Assembly: GCA_003248805.1 (NCBI GenBank)
Contig: QFQY01000003.1
Location: 1-64,000 of the forward strand
Origin: Chelatococcus sp.
GTDB taxonomy: Bacteria; Pseudomonadota; Alphaproteobacteria; Rhizobiales; Beijerinckiaceae
Direction: 5' to 3'
Length of the DNA: 64,000 nucleotides
Part shown: piece by piece, positions 42,140 through 50,696 of the stretch
Position numbering within the stretch: position 1 is the first letter of the stretch
How the letters are laid out: the number at the start of each line of letters is the position of its first letter
Notes under the pieces: model-generated
What the model saw: only the letters and a program-made list of their open reading frames with translations
Database searches by the model: none
Told to the model about the DNA's origin: nothing
Translations under genes and position numbers: made by a program

Positions 42140-43806
42140 TGAGCCCTCTCGTCGAAATCCGGGACCTCGAGGTCGAGGCGACCACAGATGCCGGGCGCCG
42201 CGTCGAGATCATCAAGGGCGTGAGCTTCGAGATCGCGCCCGGCGAGATCGTCGCGCTGATCGGAGAGAGCGGCTCGGGCAAGACCACGATCGCGCTGACC
42301 CTGCTCGGCTACACCCGCAGCGGCTGCCGCATCACCGGCGGCAGCGTTCGCGTCGACGGCCGCGACATGGCCGCCCTGCCCGACAAGGAGCGGGCGAAGG
42401 TCCGCGGCGTCACCGTCTCCTATGTGCCGCAGAGCGCGGCCGCCGCCTTCAACCCGGCGCAGCGGATCATGGAGCAGGTGATCGAGATCACCCGCATCCA
42501 CGAGCTGATGCCGCGTGCTCAGGCCGAGGCCAGGGCGGTGGAGCTGTTCCGCGCGCTGTCCCTGCCCTCGCCCGAGACGATCGGCGGGCGCTATCCGCAC
42601 CAGGTGTCGGGCGGCCAGCTCCAGCGCCTCTCGGCGGCCATGGCCCTGATCGGCGATCCGAAGGTCGTAATCTTCGACGAGCCGACGACGGCGCTCGACG
42701 TCACCACCCAGATCGAGGTGCTGCGCGCCTTCAAATCGGTGATGCGTCAGGGCCGAATGGCCGGCGTCTACGTCTCGCACGACCTGGCCGTCGTCGCCCA
42801 GATCGCCGACCGCATCGTCGTCCTCAAGGGGGGCGTCATCCAGGAGATCGGCACCACGGCGCAGATCCTGTCGGCGCCGACGCACCCCTACACGCAGGAA
42901 CTGCTGGCGGCCTTCGCCCCGCCGGGGCGCGTGCCCGCGCAAGCCGCGAGCCCGGAAGACGCGTCCCCGCGCCCCGTGCTGGAACTCGCCTCGGTCAGCG
43001 CCGGCTACGGCAAGCCGCAGGCGGACGGCTCCCCGCTGATCCTGGCGGTCGACAAGGTCAGCTTCAGGCTCGAGCGCGGGCGCAATCTCGGCATCATCGG
43101 CGAATCCGGTTGCGGGAAGTCGACGCTGGCCCGCTGCATCGCCGGCATCATCCCGCCCTCCTCCGGCACGATCGCCTTCGACGGCGTGGCGATGGCGCCG
43201 CGCGCGCAGGACCGAAGCGCCGACGAGTTGCGCAAGCTCCAGATCGTGTTCCAGTCGGCCGATACCGCGCTCAACCCGGCCAGGTCGATCGAGGACATCC
43301 TGGGCCGCCCCCTCGCCTTCTATCACGGCCTGCGCGGCGCCGCCCGCGACGCGCGCATCGACCGGCTGCTCGAACTGGTGCATCTGCCCCGCGCCCTGAA
43401 GCACCGGCTGCCGGGCGAATTGTCCGGCGGGCAGAAGCAGCGGGTGAACCTCGCGCGCGCGCTCGCGGCCGACCCGGAGCTGATCCTATGCGACGAGATC
43501 ACCTCCGCGCTGGACACCGTGGTGGCCGCCGCCATCATCCAGTTGCTGAAGGACCTGCAGCGCGAGCTCGGCCTGTCCTACCTCTTCATCAGCCACGACC
43601 TGACGACCGTGCAGGCGATCTGCGACGAGGTCGCGGTCATGTATCGCGGCGTCAAGGTCGAGCAGTTGCCCGCGGACCGGGTCGGCAGCGCCGCCGGCCA
43701 CCCCTATTCGCGCCTGCTCATGTCGTCGGTGCCCAAGCTCGATCCGGCCTGGCTCGACAAGCTCGAGCGCGACCCGGAGCTCGTCGCCGCCTTCGCGAAG
43801 CGCTGA
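42136..43806 (+). CDS. Fused dual ATPase of the oligopeptide ABC transporter (DppD-DppF type)
   Basis: This 556-residue protein has two complete ATP-binding cassettes. The first has Walker A GESGSGKTT and signature VSGGQLQRLS; the second has Walker A GESGCGKST and LSGGQKQRVNLARALAADP, with Walker B segments VIFDEPTTALD and LILCDEITSALD. In many bacteria these are two genes, dppD and dppF. Each half also ends with the cluster-specific TAQILSAPTHPYTQELL or AGHPYSRLLMSSVP tail. Start ATG at 42136 overlaps the permease stop; ATG at 42139 is equally possible. It completes the importer. Confidence 0.93.
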   Translation: MMSPLVEIRDLEVEATTDAGRRVEIIKGVSFEIAPGEIVALIGESGSGKTTIALTLLGYTRSGCRITGGSVRVDGRDMAALPDKERAKVRGVTVSYVPQSAAAAFNPAQRIMEQVIEITRIHELMPRAQAEARAVELFRALSLPSPETIGGRYPHQVSGGQLQRLSAAMALIGDPKVVIFDEPTTALDVTTQIEVLRAFKSVMRQGRMAGVYVSHDLAVVAQIADRIVVLKGGVIQEIGTTAQILSAPTHPYTQELLAAFAPPGRVPAQAASPEDASPRPVLELASVSAGYGKPQADGSPLILAVDKVSFRLERGRNLGIIGESGCGKSTLARCIAGIIPPSSGTIAFDGVAMAPRAQDRSADELRKLQIVFQSADTALNPARSIEDILGRPLAFYHGLRGAARDARIDRLLELVHLPRALKHRLPGELSGGQKQRVNLARALAADPELILCDEITSALDTVVAAAIIQLLKDLQRELGLSYLFISHDLTTVQAICDEVAVMYRGVKVEQLPADRVGSAAGHPYSRLLMSSVPKLDPAWLDKLERDPELVAAFAKR

Positions 43807-43811
43807 GCCGC

Positions 43812-44300
43812 TCAGCTCGTGACCGTGGTCGGGAACAGGCTGGTGAGCGGCATATGCGGCTTCACGATCGGTGACTTCAGCACGACGAAGCTGAAATACT
43901 TGTCGATGCCGATGTCGAGGTCGATCAGCCGCTCCATCAGGGTCTGGTATTCGATGATCCCGCTGGTGACGAATTTGACGAGATAGTCGTAGCCGCCCGA
44001 GACCAGATGGCACTCGATCACCTGGTCGAGCTTCTCGATGGCGGCGAGGAAGCGCGCGAAATCGATCTGCCGGTGATTCTTCAGCGTCACCTCGGTGAAG
44101 ACCGTCAGGGTCTGGCCCAGCTTGCCGATATTGATGCGGGCGGAATAGCCGGTGATGTAGCCGTCCTGCTGCAGCTTCTTGACCCGCATCAGGCACGGGC
44201 TCGGCGACAGATTCACCAGCTCGGCCAGCTCGACATTGGTGATCCGGCCGTTCTTCTGGAGTTCGGAAAGAATCTTGATGTCGATCTGGTCAAGCTTCAT
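43812..44300 (-). CDS. Lrp/AsnC-family transcriptional regulator
   Basis: The 162-residue protein has the Lrp helix-turn-helix (LDQIDIKILSELQKNGRITN, then VELAELVNLSPSPCLMRVKK) and an effector-binding RAM domain (ARFLAAIEKLDQVIECHLVS, GGYDYLVKFVTSGIIEYQ). Such regulators sense amino acids and control catabolic genes nearby. It is divergent from the oxidase at 44497 and convergent with the oligopeptide transporter operon, so both are candidate targets. ATG at 44300 is used because homologues start MKLDxID. Confidence 0.93.
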   Translation of the reverse strand: MKLDQIDIKILSELQKNGRITNVELAELVNLSPSPCLMRVKKLQQDGYITGYSARINIGKLGQTLTVFTEVTLKNHRQIDFARFLAAIEKLDQVIECHLVSGGYDYLVKFVTSGIIEYQTLMERLIDLDIGIDKYFSFVVLKSPIVKPHMPLTSLFPTTVTS

Positions 44301-44496
44301 GGAATCCACCTCGATCGACCGATAACCGCGCCGACAGCAGATCATGCCGCGGTCGATGCGCTGTGTCTAACAGGCTTCCGGCGCAGGCTATGGCAGAATC
44401 GACCCTCCGAAACCGAAGGAAATGCCGTCGCGATCCGATCTGCGGTGCACATGCCCGCCGGCCGCCCGATAGTCTCGCCTCCGCAAGGAGACCGTG

Positions 44497-45822
44497 ATGC
44501 CGGCCCCACTGTTCGAGATCGAAACCAGCGCCGCTTTGCCCGAGAGCGCCGATGTCGTCGTCATCGGCGGCGGCATCGTCGGGACCAGCACGGCCTATTA
44601 TCTGGCGCGCCGTGGCGTAAAGGTCGCCCTCGTCGAGAAGGGGCGCATCGGAGCCGAGCAGTCGAGCCGCAACTGGGGCTGGTGCCGTCAGCAGAACCGC
44701 GATGCGCGCGAGCTGCCGATGGCGACCGAAAGTCTCGCCCTGTGGGATCGCCTGGCGGGCGAGATCGGGGAGGATCTCGGCTTCCGTCGCTGCGGCCTGC
44801 TCTATCTGAGCGATGACGAGGCACAGCTCGCCGCCTGGGCGAAATGGCGCGACTTCGCGGTCGGCGCGGGGGTCGTCACCCATATGCTCTCGCCCGACGC
44901 GGCCTCGGCCCGTGGCGGCGCCACCGGCAAGCGCTGGAAGGGCGGCGTGTTCTCGCCGACCGACGGCACCGCCGACCCCGCCCGCGCCGCGCCGGTGATC
45001 GCGCGCGGCATTCTTAAGGCCGGCGGCAGCGTGCATCAGTTCTGTGCCGCGCGCGGCCTCGAGACCGCGGGCGGCCGCGTCTCCGGCGTCGTGACCGAGA
45101 AGGGCACGATCCGCACCGCGACGGTGATCCACGCCGGCGGCGCCTGGGCCTCCTCCTTCCTCAACCAGTACGGCATCCGCTTTCCGCAATCCTCGGTGCG
45201 GTCGTCCATCCTGTCGGTCGCGCCGGGCGCGACCGGCCTGCCGGACGCGCTGCACACGACCGAGGTCTCGGTGACGCGGCGCAGCGACGGCGGCTACACG
45301 CTGGCGATCAGCGGGGGCGCCCGCGTCGATCCCACGCCTCAGCAACTGCGATTCGCCCGCCAGTTCGTGCCGATGTTCCTGCGGCGCTGGCGCAACCTCG
45401 CCATCGGCGGGCTCGAAGGCTGGAGGTCGGGCCACGAGACGCTGGCCCGCTGGCGGCTGGATGCGCCGACGCCGATGGAAGCCGTCCGCATCCTCGACCC
45501 GACGCCCGATGCGCGCCAGGTCGCCGAGACCCATCGGCGTGCCCAGCGCCTGCTGCCGGGCCTCGAATCCGTGCCGGTCGCGGCGCGCTGGGCCGGCTAT
45601 ATCGACTCGACGCCGGACGGCGTGCCCGCCATCGGCGAGCTCGCCGGCCTGCCCGGCTTCATCCTCGCGGCGGGGTTCAGCGGCCACGGCTTCGGGATCG
45701 GCCCCGGCGCCGGCCACATGATCGCGGACATCGTCACCGGCGCGAAGCCCATCGTCGATCCCGTGCCCTATCGGCCGGAGCGACTGCAGGGATCCGCCTT
45801 CGGCAAGGTGGCCGAATTCTAG
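44497..45822 (+). CDS. FAD-dependent amino acid oxidase/dehydrogenase, DAO family
   Basis: The 441-residue flavoprotein has the dinucleotide motif VVVIGGGIVGTSTAYYLARRG, the flavin-proximal EQSSRNWGWCRQQNRDAREL and the C-terminal LPGFILAAGFSGHGFGIGPG. It fits the DadA/OoxB-like branch that oxidises D-amino acids or opine-like secondary amines. It is divergent from the Lrp-type regulator, which is a likely regulator of it. The ATG at 44497 lies after AAGGAG; a GTG at 44494 is adjacent. The polar amino acid importer follows after 142 bases. Confidence 0.88.
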   Translation: MPAPLFEIETSAALPESADVVVIGGGIVGTSTAYYLARRGVKVALVEKGRIGAEQSSRNWGWCRQQNRDARELPMATESLALWDRLAGEIGEDLGFRRCGLLYLSDDEAQLAAWAKWRDFAVGAGVVTHMLSPDAASARGGATGKRWKGGVFSPTDGTADPARAAPVIARGILKAGGSVHQFCAARGLETAGGRVSGVVTEKGTIRTATVIHAGGAWASSFLNQYGIRFPQSSVRSSILSVAPGATGLPDALHTTEVSVTRRSDGGYTLAISGGARVDPTPQQLRFARQFVPMFLRRWRNLAIGGLEGWRSGHETLARWRLDAPTPMEAVRILDPTPDARQVAETHRRAQRLLPGLESVPVAARWAGYIDSTPDGVPAIGELAGLPGFILAAGFSGHGFGIGPGAGHMIADIVTGAKPIVDPVPYRPERLQGSAFGKVAEF

Positions 45823-45838
45823 AGGCCGCCTTTCCGCA

Positions 45839-45870
45839 TCGGATCGCATAAGTCGGCCTTATGGGTCCGA
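45839..45870. promoter_or_regulatory. Dyad operator upstream of the polar amino acid importer
   Basis: The core CATAAG-N5-CTTATG (45847-45863) is a perfect dyad with a T-N11-A spacing typical of LysR boxes, flanked by outer arms TCGGA (45839) and TCCGA (45866). It sits about 100 bases before the importer start. The 17-base core matches 13 of 17 bases of a dyad at 56525-56541. Confidence 0.5.
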
Positions 45871-45964
45871 CACGAATCCGTCTTGTCGCCCGCTCCTGCG
45901 GGTACGGATGGTGCATGGCCCGGCCGACACAACCGGGCGACGACGAAGTGAACAGGGGAATGGG

Positions 45965-46711
45965 ATGATCGGGTTCAGAACAACGATTGCCGCGCTCGGC
46001 ATGATGGTCGCGGCGGCCACCGCCCAGGCCCAGACGGTCTACAAGGTGGGCTCGACGCCGACGGGAACGCCCTTCACCTTCCTCGACGCGAAGACCAACA
46101 CCATCCAGGGCATGATGGTCGACGTGATCGAGGAGATCGGCAAGGACGCCGGCTTCAAGGTCGAGATCCAGCCGATGCAGTTCTCGGCGCTGATCGCCGC
46201 GCTGACCTCCGGCAAGATCGACATCATCTCGGCCGCCATGTACGGCTCGCCCGAGCGCGCCAAGGTCGTCGACTTCAGCCAGGACGTCTACGCCTATGGC
46301 GAAGGTCTCGTCGTCGCGGCAAAGGACGAGAAGAACTATGTCGGCTTCGACGATCTCAAGGGCAAGAAGGTCGGCGGCCAGATCGGCACGCGCTACATCG
46401 ACGCCCTGAAGGCTTCCGGCGCGCCGTCCGAGGTCAACGCCTATGACAGCCTGCCGGATATCCTGCGCGACGTGTCCAACGGCCGCCTCGACGCCGGCAT
46501 CGGCGACTATCCGATCCTGGCCTACAACCTGGCGCAGGGCCGCTTCCCGCAGCTGCGGCTGGTCAAGTCCTACAAGCCTTCCGTGCCGGGCCCGATCAAC
46601 ATCGCCGTCAAGCAGGGCAATGCCGAGTTGCTGGCGAAGATCAACACCAGCCTGGCGAAGATGAAGAAGGATGGCCGCTTCGATGCGATCCTGACGAAGT
46701 GGGGCCTCTGA
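45965..46711 (+). CDS. Polar amino acid ABC transporter substrate-binding protein (SBP_bac_3)
   Basis: The 248-residue protein has a signal peptide (MIGFRTTIAALGMMVAAATAQA). The mature part has the cluster 3 binding-protein pattern: KVGSTPTGTPFTFLDAKTNT at the N-terminus, MQFSALIAALTSGKIDIISA, AMYGSPERAKVVDFSQD and DLKGKKVGGQIGTRYIDALK. It binds an amino acid or a related small molecule. ATG at 45965 has AGGGGAA before it. It is followed by one permease and one ATPase, so it heads a three-gene importer operon. Confidence 0.92.
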   Translation: MIGFRTTIAALGMMVAAATAQAQTVYKVGSTPTGTPFTFLDAKTNTIQGMMVDVIEEIGKDAGFKVEIQPMQFSALIAALTSGKIDIISAAMYGSPERAKVVDFSQDVYAYGEGLVVAAKDEKNYVGFDDLKGKKVGGQIGTRYIDALKASGAPSEVNAYDSLPDILRDVSNGRLDAGIGDYPILAYNLAQGRFPQLRLVKSYKPSVPGPINIAVKQGNAELLAKINTSLAKMKKDGRFDAILTKWGL

Positions 46712-46728
46712 GCTTCACATATCCGATC

Positions 46729-47385
46729 ATGAGCCATTTTCTCAGCCAGGTTCCGACCTTCCTGCCGATCCTGATGCAGGGCGTCTACCTCACCCTGCTG
46801 GTCACGCTCGGCGCTTTCGTCCTCGCGACGGTGCTGGGCCTGGTCTGGGCCTTCATGCGGGTGAGCGGCATCGCGCCGCTCGCCTGGACGGCGCGCACGA
46901 TCATCGTGGTCGTGCGCGGCATTCCCGGCATGGTCACGCTGTTCTACATCTATTTCGTCATGCCGGATCTCGGCCTGTCGCTGACGGCGGTCCAGGCGGC
47001 CATCATCGGCCTCGGCATCGCCTATTCGCCCTATATGGCGGAGGTGTTCCGCTCCGGCATCGAGGCGATCGACCGCGGGCAGACGGAAGCCGCGCTGTCG
47101 ATCGGGATGGGCTGGGGGCTGATGATGCGGCGCGTCGTGCTGCCGCAGGCGATCCGCGTGGCGCTGCCGCCCTATGGCAGCACGATGGTGATGCTGCTGA
47201 AGGATTCCTCGCTCGCCTCGACGATCACGGTCGCGGAGCTGTCGCTGCAGGGCAAGCTCCTGGCCTCCTCGACCTTCGAGAACACCACGATCTTCACGCT
47301 CGTGGCGCTGATCTACCTCGCCATGAGCCTGCCGCTCACGGCGTTCAACGCCTGGCTCGAGCGCAGCATGAGGCAGGCCCGATGA
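46729..47385 (+). CDS. Polar amino acid ABC transporter permease
   Basis: The 218-residue protein has about five helices and the HisM/GlnP pattern: an opening helix YLTLLVTLGAFVLATVLGLV, VVRGIPGMVTLFYIYFVMPD, and the cytoplasmic loop EAALSIGMGWGLMMRRVVLP with the conserved PQAIRVALPPYGSTMVMLLK. It is the only permease gene, so it probably acts as a homodimer. ATG at 46729 lies 17 bases after the binding protein stop; a GTG at 46699 would overlap it. Its stop overlaps the ATPase start. Confidence 0.92.
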   Translation: MSHFLSQVPTFLPILMQGVYLTLLVTLGAFVLATVLGLVWAFMRVSGIAPLAWTARTIIVVVRGIPGMVTLFYIYFVMPDLGLSLTAVQAAIIGLGIAYSPYMAEVFRSGIEAIDRGQTEAALSIGMGWGLMMRRVVLPQAIRVALPPYGSTMVMLLKDSSLASTITVAELSLQGKLLASSTFENTTIFTLVALIYLAMSLPLTAFNAWLERSMRQAR

Positions 47386-48116
47386 GCATCATCGAACTGC
47401 GCAACGTGCGCAAATCCTTCGGCCCGCTCGAGGTGATCCACGACGTCTCCTTCTCGGTCGAGAAGGGCGAGGTCGTCTGCATCATCGGGCCGTCCGGCTC
47501 CGGAAAATCGACGCTCCTGCGCTGCATCAACGGCCTGGAGACCTATCAGGGCGGCGACATCGTCGTGCACGGCGAACGGGTCGACACCCGCTCGTCGACC
47601 ATCCGGCAGGTGCGGACCCGCGTCGCCATGGTCTTCCAGCGCTTCAACCTGTTCCCGCACCGGACCGCGCTGGAAAACGTGGCGGAAGGCCCGATCTTCG
47701 TCAAGAACGAGCCGCGCCGGGAAGTGCTGGAGCGGTCGCGGGACCTGCTCGCCCGCGTCGGGCTCGGCGCCAAGATCGACGCCTATCCCGCCCAGCTCTC
47801 CGGCGGCCAGCAGCAGCGGGTCGCCATCGCCCGGGCGCTCGGCATGAAGCCGGACGCGATCCTGTTCGACGAGCCGACATCGGCTCTCGATCCCGAGCTG
47901 GTCGGTGAGGTCCTCGCCGTCATGCGCTCGCTCGCCGACGAGGGCATGACCATGGTGGTCGTGACCCACGAGATGGGCTTCGCCCGCGAGGTCGCCGACC
48001 GCGTGCTGTTCCTCGATGGCGGCCTCCTGGTCGAGCAGGGCCCGCCCGACGCCGTGCTGAGCCGGCCGCAGAACCCGCGCACGCAGGATTTCCTGCGGCG
48101 CATCCTGCCGTCGTGA
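47382..48116 (+). CDS. Polar amino acid ABC transporter ATP-binding protein (GlnQ/HisP-like)
   Basis: The 244-residue ATPase has Walker A GPSGSGKST, Q-loop VAMVFQRFNLFPHRTAL, signature LSGGQQQRVAIARALGMKPD and Walker B ILFDEPTSALDPE, then the H-loop VVVTHEMGFAREVADRVLFL. Length and motifs are normal. It overlaps the permease stop by four bases (ATGA). An oxidase gene starts ten bases after its stop, so transport and oxidation are probably co-transcribed. Confidence 0.94.
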   Translation: MSIIELRNVRKSFGPLEVIHDVSFSVEKGEVVCIIGPSGSGKSTLLRCINGLETYQGGDIVVHGERVDTRSSTIRQVRTRVAMVFQRFNLFPHRTALENVAEGPIFVKNEPRREVLERSRDLLARVGLGAKIDAYPAQLSGGQQQRVAIARALGMKPDAILFDEPTSALDPELVGEVLAVMRSLADEGMTMVVVTHEMGFAREVADRVLFLDGGLLVEQGPPDAVLSRPQNPRTQDFLRRILPS

Positions 48117-48126
48117 GGGTCCCGGC

Positions 48127-49437
48127 ATGGCTCGGCTGACAGGCCCGTTCTTCAGCGAAGACGCCGTCGACACGCCCTATTGGTGGGAGGCGGCGAGGCC
48201 TGCGGCGCAGGCTGCGCCCGAGCTGCCGGCGCAAAGCGAGGTGACCATCGTCGGCGCCGGTTTCACCGGGCTCAACGCCGCGCTCACCCTGGCGCGCGCC
48301 GGCAAGCAGGTCACCGTTCTGGACGCGGAAGCGCCCGGCTGGGGCGCGTCCTCCCGCAATGGCGGCATGCTCGGCCCCGGCTGGGCGACCTTCGACACCG
48401 CCATGGCCTATGGGCCGGCCAAGGCGCGCGCCATCGTCGAGGAGAGCTTTCTCGCCCTGCAGCACGTCAAGGACGTGGTGGCGCGCGAGGACATCGCCTG
48501 CGATCTCGCGGTGGTCGGCTATTTCCGGGGCGCGATGACGCCGCGCCTCTACGAGGCGATGGGACGCAATCTCGACCGCATCCGTCAGGTGATGCCCTGC
48601 GACGCCTATCTGGTTCCGCGGGCGGAACAGCACGGCGAGATCGGAACCGACCTCTACCATGGCGGCCTCGCCATCCCCGGCTATGCCGGCCTGCACCCGG
48701 CGCGCTATGTCGCGGGACTTGCCGATGCGGCCCGTCGCGCCGGCGCGACAGTCATCGGCGGCGCCCGCGTCACGGCGATCGCGCCGGCGGCGGGCGGCTT
48801 CACCCTGGCGGTCGGCCAGCGGCGCATCGCGACGAAGCAACTGCTCGTCGCGGCCAACGGCTATACCGGGGCGCTGCTGCCCTTCCTGCAGCGGCGGATC
48901 ATCCCCATCCGCAGCGCGCTGATCGCGACAGGCCGGCTTCCGGCGGAGGTGATGGACCGGCTGATGCCGAAGCGGCGCATGCTGGCGGGCAGCCAGCGCG
49001 TCGTGACCTATTACCGCCCCTCGCCCGACGGCACCCGGATCCTGTTCGGCGGGCGCGTGCTCAAGGTCTCCGGCGAGAACGTCGCCCACGCCAACGCCGC
49101 GCATCTGCGCAAGCAGATGCTCCAGGTATTTCCCGAGCTGGAGCGGACACCGATCACGCATTACTGGCACGGCCAGACCGGCTTCACCTTCGACAAGCTG
49201 CCCCATCTCGGCGAGCAGGACGGCGTCTTCTACGCCTGCGGCTACAACGGCACCGGCATCGCGCGGGCGAGCTGGTTCGGCCACAGGATCGCGCAGCGCA
49301 TGCTCGGGACGACGGACGCGCCGAGCGCCTATGCCGACCTGCCCTTCCGGACGCGGCCGCTCTATTTCGGCAAGCCCTGGTTCCTGCCGCTGGCCGTGCT
49401 CTTCTACGAAATGCGGGATCGCTGGGACCAGAGATAG
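48127..49437 (+). CDS. FAD-dependent amine oxidase, DAO family (PuuB/OrdL-like)
   Basis: The 436-residue flavoprotein has VTIVGAGFTGLNAALTLARAG, the flavin-proximal GASSRNGGMLGPGWATFD and the late VFYACGYNGTGIARASWFGH. It is in the same group as the oxidase at 33036-34313 (shared SRNGG, RPLYFGKPWFLPL-type ends). It lies ten bases after the importer ATPase, suggesting that the imported amino acid or amine is oxidised by this enzyme. Products would be an aldehyde or imine and hydrogen peroxide. The exact substrate is unknown. Confidence 0.88.
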   Translation: MARLTGPFFSEDAVDTPYWWEAARPAAQAAPELPAQSEVTIVGAGFTGLNAALTLARAGKQVTVLDAEAPGWGASSRNGGMLGPGWATFDTAMAYGPAKARAIVEESFLALQHVKDVVAREDIACDLAVVGYFRGAMTPRLYEAMGRNLDRIRQVMPCDAYLVPRAEQHGEIGTDLYHGGLAIPGYAGLHPARYVAGLADAARRAGATVIGGARVTAIAPAAGGFTLAVGQRRIATKQLLVAANGYTGALLPFLQRRIIPIRSALIATGRLPAEVMDRLMPKRRMLAGSQRVVTYYRPSPDGTRILFGGRVLKVSGENVAHANAAHLRKQMLQVFPELERTPITHYWHGQTGFTFDKLPHLGEQDGVFYACGYNGTGIARASWFGHRIAQRMLGTTDAPSAYADLPFRTRPLYFGKPWFLPLAVLFYEMRDRWDQR

Positions 49438-49510
49438 GCAACGGCGAAATCCTCGCGTTCGAAGCTGGACATCGGCGCCACCGGCGGCGATGTCTGCGCG
49501 ATCGCAGGCG

Positions 49511-50422
49511 ATGGAACAACCGATGCGGGCGCGCCAACTCGAAGTCTTCTGCACGCTGATGCGCTGCGGCACCGTCACCGGCGCGGCGGCGATGCTGAAC
49601 ATCTCGCAGCCGGCCCTGAGCCAGATCCTGCTTCACACGGAGGACCAGCTCGGCTTCAAGCTGTTCAACCGCGTACGCGGCCGGCTGGTGCCGACGCAGG
49701 AGGCGGAGGAGCTCTACTCCCAGGCCGAGCACATCTTCGGCGAGCTCGATGCGCTGCGGCGCAGGACCGTGGACATGCGGCACGGGCGCACCGGCCTCGT
49801 CCGGCTCGCCGCCTCGGCCCCGCCCTCCATGTCGATCGTGCCGCGTGCGCTGACCGCCTTTCGGGAAGCCCATCCCGAGATCGTCGTGCGCTCGCTGATC
49901 GCCTCGCAGACCTCCATCGTCGAGATGCTGCGCAATGGCGAGGTGTCCCTCGGCATCGCCATGAACAACCTGCCGCATGCCGGCATCCATGCCGAGACGG
50001 TCGGGCGCGCCACCCTGGTCTGCGCCGTCGCGGCCGGACACAGGCTGGCCGCGCTCGACCGCGTCCGCTTCGCCGACATCCGTGACGAGACGCTGATCTC
50101 CTACCGCGCGGACACGTTGCCGGGTCGCCTGCTCGCCGCCTCGGCCGAGGCCGACGATGTCGCCTATCAACCCTCCATCGAGATCGACCTTTCGATCACG
50201 GCCCTGCCCTATGTGCGCGACGGGCTCGGCATCGCCATCGTCGACAGCCTCCTGCCCTGGGAGCAGTTCGGCGGCGTCGTCACCCGGCCTTTCGAGCCCC
50301 GGATCGAGGTGCCGATCGCGATCCTGACCAGCAACGACCGGCCGCTCTCGGCCAGCCACGAGCTGATGCGCGACTGCCTGCGGACCGCCTGCCGGGATCT
50401 CGGCCGCCCCTCGGGCGGCTGA
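49511..50422 (+). CDS. LysR-family transcriptional regulator
   Basis: The 303-residue protein has the LysR winged helix-turn-helix (QLEVFCTLMRCGTVTGAAAM, then LNISQPALSQILLHTEDQLG) and a two-lobed effector domain (GLVRLAASAPPSMSIVPRAL). It follows the oxidase gene by 73 bases in the same direction. LysR proteins bind T-N11-A dyads, and such a dyad sits before the importer operon at 45847-45863, so autoregulation or control of that operon is a reasonable guess. ATG at 49511 is the first in-frame start after the helix-turn-helix begins. Confidence 0.92.
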   Translation: MEQPMRARQLEVFCTLMRCGTVTGAAAMLNISQPALSQILLHTEDQLGFKLFNRVRGRLVPTQEAEELYSQAEHIFGELDALRRRTVDMRHGRTGLVRLAASAPPSMSIVPRALTAFREAHPEIVVRSLIASQTSIVEMLRNGEVSLGIAMNNLPHAGIHAETVGRATLVCAVAAGHRLAALDRVRFADIRDETLISYRADTLPGRLLAASAEADDVAYQPSIEIDLSITALPYVRDGLGIAIVDSLLPWEQFGGVVTRPFEPRIEVPIAILTSNDRPLSASHELMRDCLRTACRDLGRPSGG

Positions 50423-50466
50423 GCACGCACGGCTTCGGTTTCGGCCGGTTTTACATGGAAACGCGA

Positions 50467-50560
50467 GTCATCCCGGACAAGCTGCGGAGCAGCGCCGCTC
50501 CGGGATCCATCGTAGAACTCCGGAGCCCTACGATGGATCCCGGGGCAAGCCCGGGATGAC
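50467..50560. repeat. Large imperfect intergenic palindrome
   Basis: Inner arms of 16 bases (CCGGGATCCATCGTAG at 50500-50515 and CTACGATGGATCCCGG at 50528-50543) lie within outer arms of 10 bases (GTCATCCCGG at 50467-50476 and CCGGGATGAC at 50551-50560). The sequence GATCCCGGGGCAAGCCCGGG is familiar from dispersed intergenic repeats in alphaproteobacteria. Confidence 0.7.
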
Positions 50561-50596
50561 GACGTGGTTCGTTGCAAAATCAGCGTTCGCCAGAGC

Positions 50597-50638
50597 ATCG
50601 GCCCGAAAAGTGGAGCGCGGTTTTCGGGAAAAGCCGAT
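50597..50638. repeat. Dispersed palindrome of the CCCGAAAA...TTTTCGGG type
   Basis: The arms ATCGGCCCGAAAA (50597-50609) and TTTTCGGG-aaaa-GCCGAT (50621-50638) pair around AGTGGAGCGCGG. This resembles a short intergenic repeat found in many copies in Hyphomicrobiales genomes. It sits between two other palindromes in the same gap. Confidence 0.65.
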
Positions 50639-50651
50639 ACAAGATCAAAGA

Positions 50652-50696
50652 GTTAGAGTATCGGACTGAATACGATACTCAGTCCGATACTCTAAC
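50652..50696. terminator. Bidirectional-type hairpin between convergent genes
   Basis: Perfect 16-base arms (GTTAGAGTATCGGACT at 50652-50667 and AGTCCGATACTCTAAC at 50681-50696) enclose a 13-base loop. The right arm encodes the last codons of the minus-strand FAD protein, whose stop codon ends at the loop edge. It can act as a terminator for both convergent genes, though no clear U-run is seen. Confidence 0.55.

Noticed and set aside
42136..43806. Possible frameshift joining two ATPase genes
   Set aside because: The reading frame is continuous with no missing motif; it is a true fusion.
35112..44397. 13-base match AGGCTATGGCAGA in two promoter regions (35112 and 44385)
   Set aside because: Matches of this length are expected by chance in a window of this size, and the sites lack dyad symmetry, so a shared operator is not supported.
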